NCBI RefSeq assembly: GCF_000003605.2
Contig: NW_003120921.1
Location: 7,155 to 17,783 of the forward strand
Reading direction: 5' to 3'
Length of the DNA stretch: 10,629 nt
From: Saccoglossus kowalevskii
Taxonomy: Eukaryota; Hemichordata; Enteropneusta; Harrimaniidae
Below the pieces are notes generated by a model. The model worked only from the letters and a program-made list of their open reading frames with translations, searched no databases and was not told where the DNA came from. A program made the translations under genes and the position numbers. This document shows positions 10,024 to 10,629 of this stretch, piece by piece (positions within the stretch are counted from its first letter, which is position 1; every line of letters begins with the position of its first letter).

Positions 10024-10629
10024 TGACTTCTTCTTGAAAACTACAAGCCTGAATGCTTTGATACTTGGTGTATATGTACCTTGGGTAGACCTCTCTTAGG
10101 TTTGTTCATTTCATGTTGATATCTTCAATTCTCTAATTTTGGTGAATATTTTTGTCATTTTTGGTAAAAAGTGATATTTTCGACTTCTTGTTAAAAACCG
10201 CAAGTGCAATTGCTTTGATATTACATCTATAGGTACTACATGTGGACCTCTCTCAGATTTGTTCATTTTGTAATGATATCTTTAATTCTCTAATTTTGGT
10301 GAATATTTTTGTCATTTTTGGTAAAAAGTGATATTTTCGACTTCTTGTTAAAAACCGCAAGTGCAATTGCTTTGATATTACATATATAGGTACTACATGT
10401 GGACCTCTCTCAGAATTGTTCATTTTGTAATGATATCTTTAATTCTCTAATTTTGGTGAATATTTTTATCATTTTTGGTAAAAAGTGATATTTTCGACTT
10501 CTTGTTAAAAACTGCAAGTCCAATTGCTTTGATACTACATATATAGGTACTACATGTGGACCTCTCTCAGATTTGTTCATTTTGTGATGATATCTTCATT
10601 CTCTAATTTTGGTGATATTTTTGTAATTT
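10024..10629 (+). repeat. 157-bp tandem repeat array (3.9 units, open at the right)
   Basis: Equivalent positions recur at 10024, 10181, 10338 and 10495, a period of exactly 157 bp. Landmarks in each unit are (c/t)gacttctt near the start, gctttgata, gacctctctc, tttgttcattt (attgttcattt in unit 3), ctctaattttggtgaatatt and (units 1-3) atttttggtaaaaagtgata. Units 2 and 3 are nearly identical; unit 1 is the most diverged; unit 4 is cut by the window end. 157 is not a multiple of three and no frame stays open, so it is non-coding satellite-like DNA. Bivalve and other marine invertebrate mobile elements with ~160-bp tandem repeats are known (recall). Confidence 0.93.

Overview
This window is intron-rich, AT-rich eukaryotic DNA, most likely from a marine invertebrate such as a hemichordate, another non-vertebrate deuterostome or a lophotrochozoan. 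The basis is GT-AG introns of 0.5-2.5 kb, a conserved metazoan gene with very vertebrate-like exons, and many short DNA-transposon relics. The species cannot be fixed from the sequence alone.

The host gene is on the + strand. Six consecutive internal exons (2408-2770, 4530-4678, 5249-5399, 6038-6205, 8669-8836, 9351-9536) encode the central part of a SWIM-zinc-finger protein of the ZSWIM4/5/6 group, closest to ZSWIM5/6. All splice sites and phases agree, so the exons join into one continuous reading frame. The 5' exons (N-terminus) and the 3' exons lie outside the window or are not recognised.

Left of the ZSWIM exons, at 249-1323, is an IS630/Tc1/mariner-type transposase with catalytic spacing DD37E. 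It is intact except for one reading-frame change at an A7 run. Starting 27 nt after its stop codon is a textbook histone-mRNA 3' stem-loop (1351-1366), followed by a purine-rich element like the histone downstream element. No histone gene is visible. This is the most surprising signal in the window: the transposase transcript may be processed like a replication-dependent histone mRNA.

The introns are loaded with mobile-element debris. There is a 211-bp MITE with TACTGTAAAA ends and a long internal hairpin (3077-3287). Two copies of a ~125-bp MITE family lie in different introns (4314-4436 and 5851-5980), with a possible third fragment near 8281. A ~1.55-kb decayed DNA transposon fills much of intron 4 (6411-7966); it holds a minus-strand acidic transposase-like C-terminus and a plus-strand HIRAN-like fragment. 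The right end has a GC-rich hairpin (9946-9976) followed by an exact 157-bp-period tandem array (10024 to the window edge).

No operons, tRNA, rRNA or CRISPR were seen. The region is best read as one conserved cellular gene whose introns, and perhaps upstream flank, have been colonised by several DNA-transposon families.
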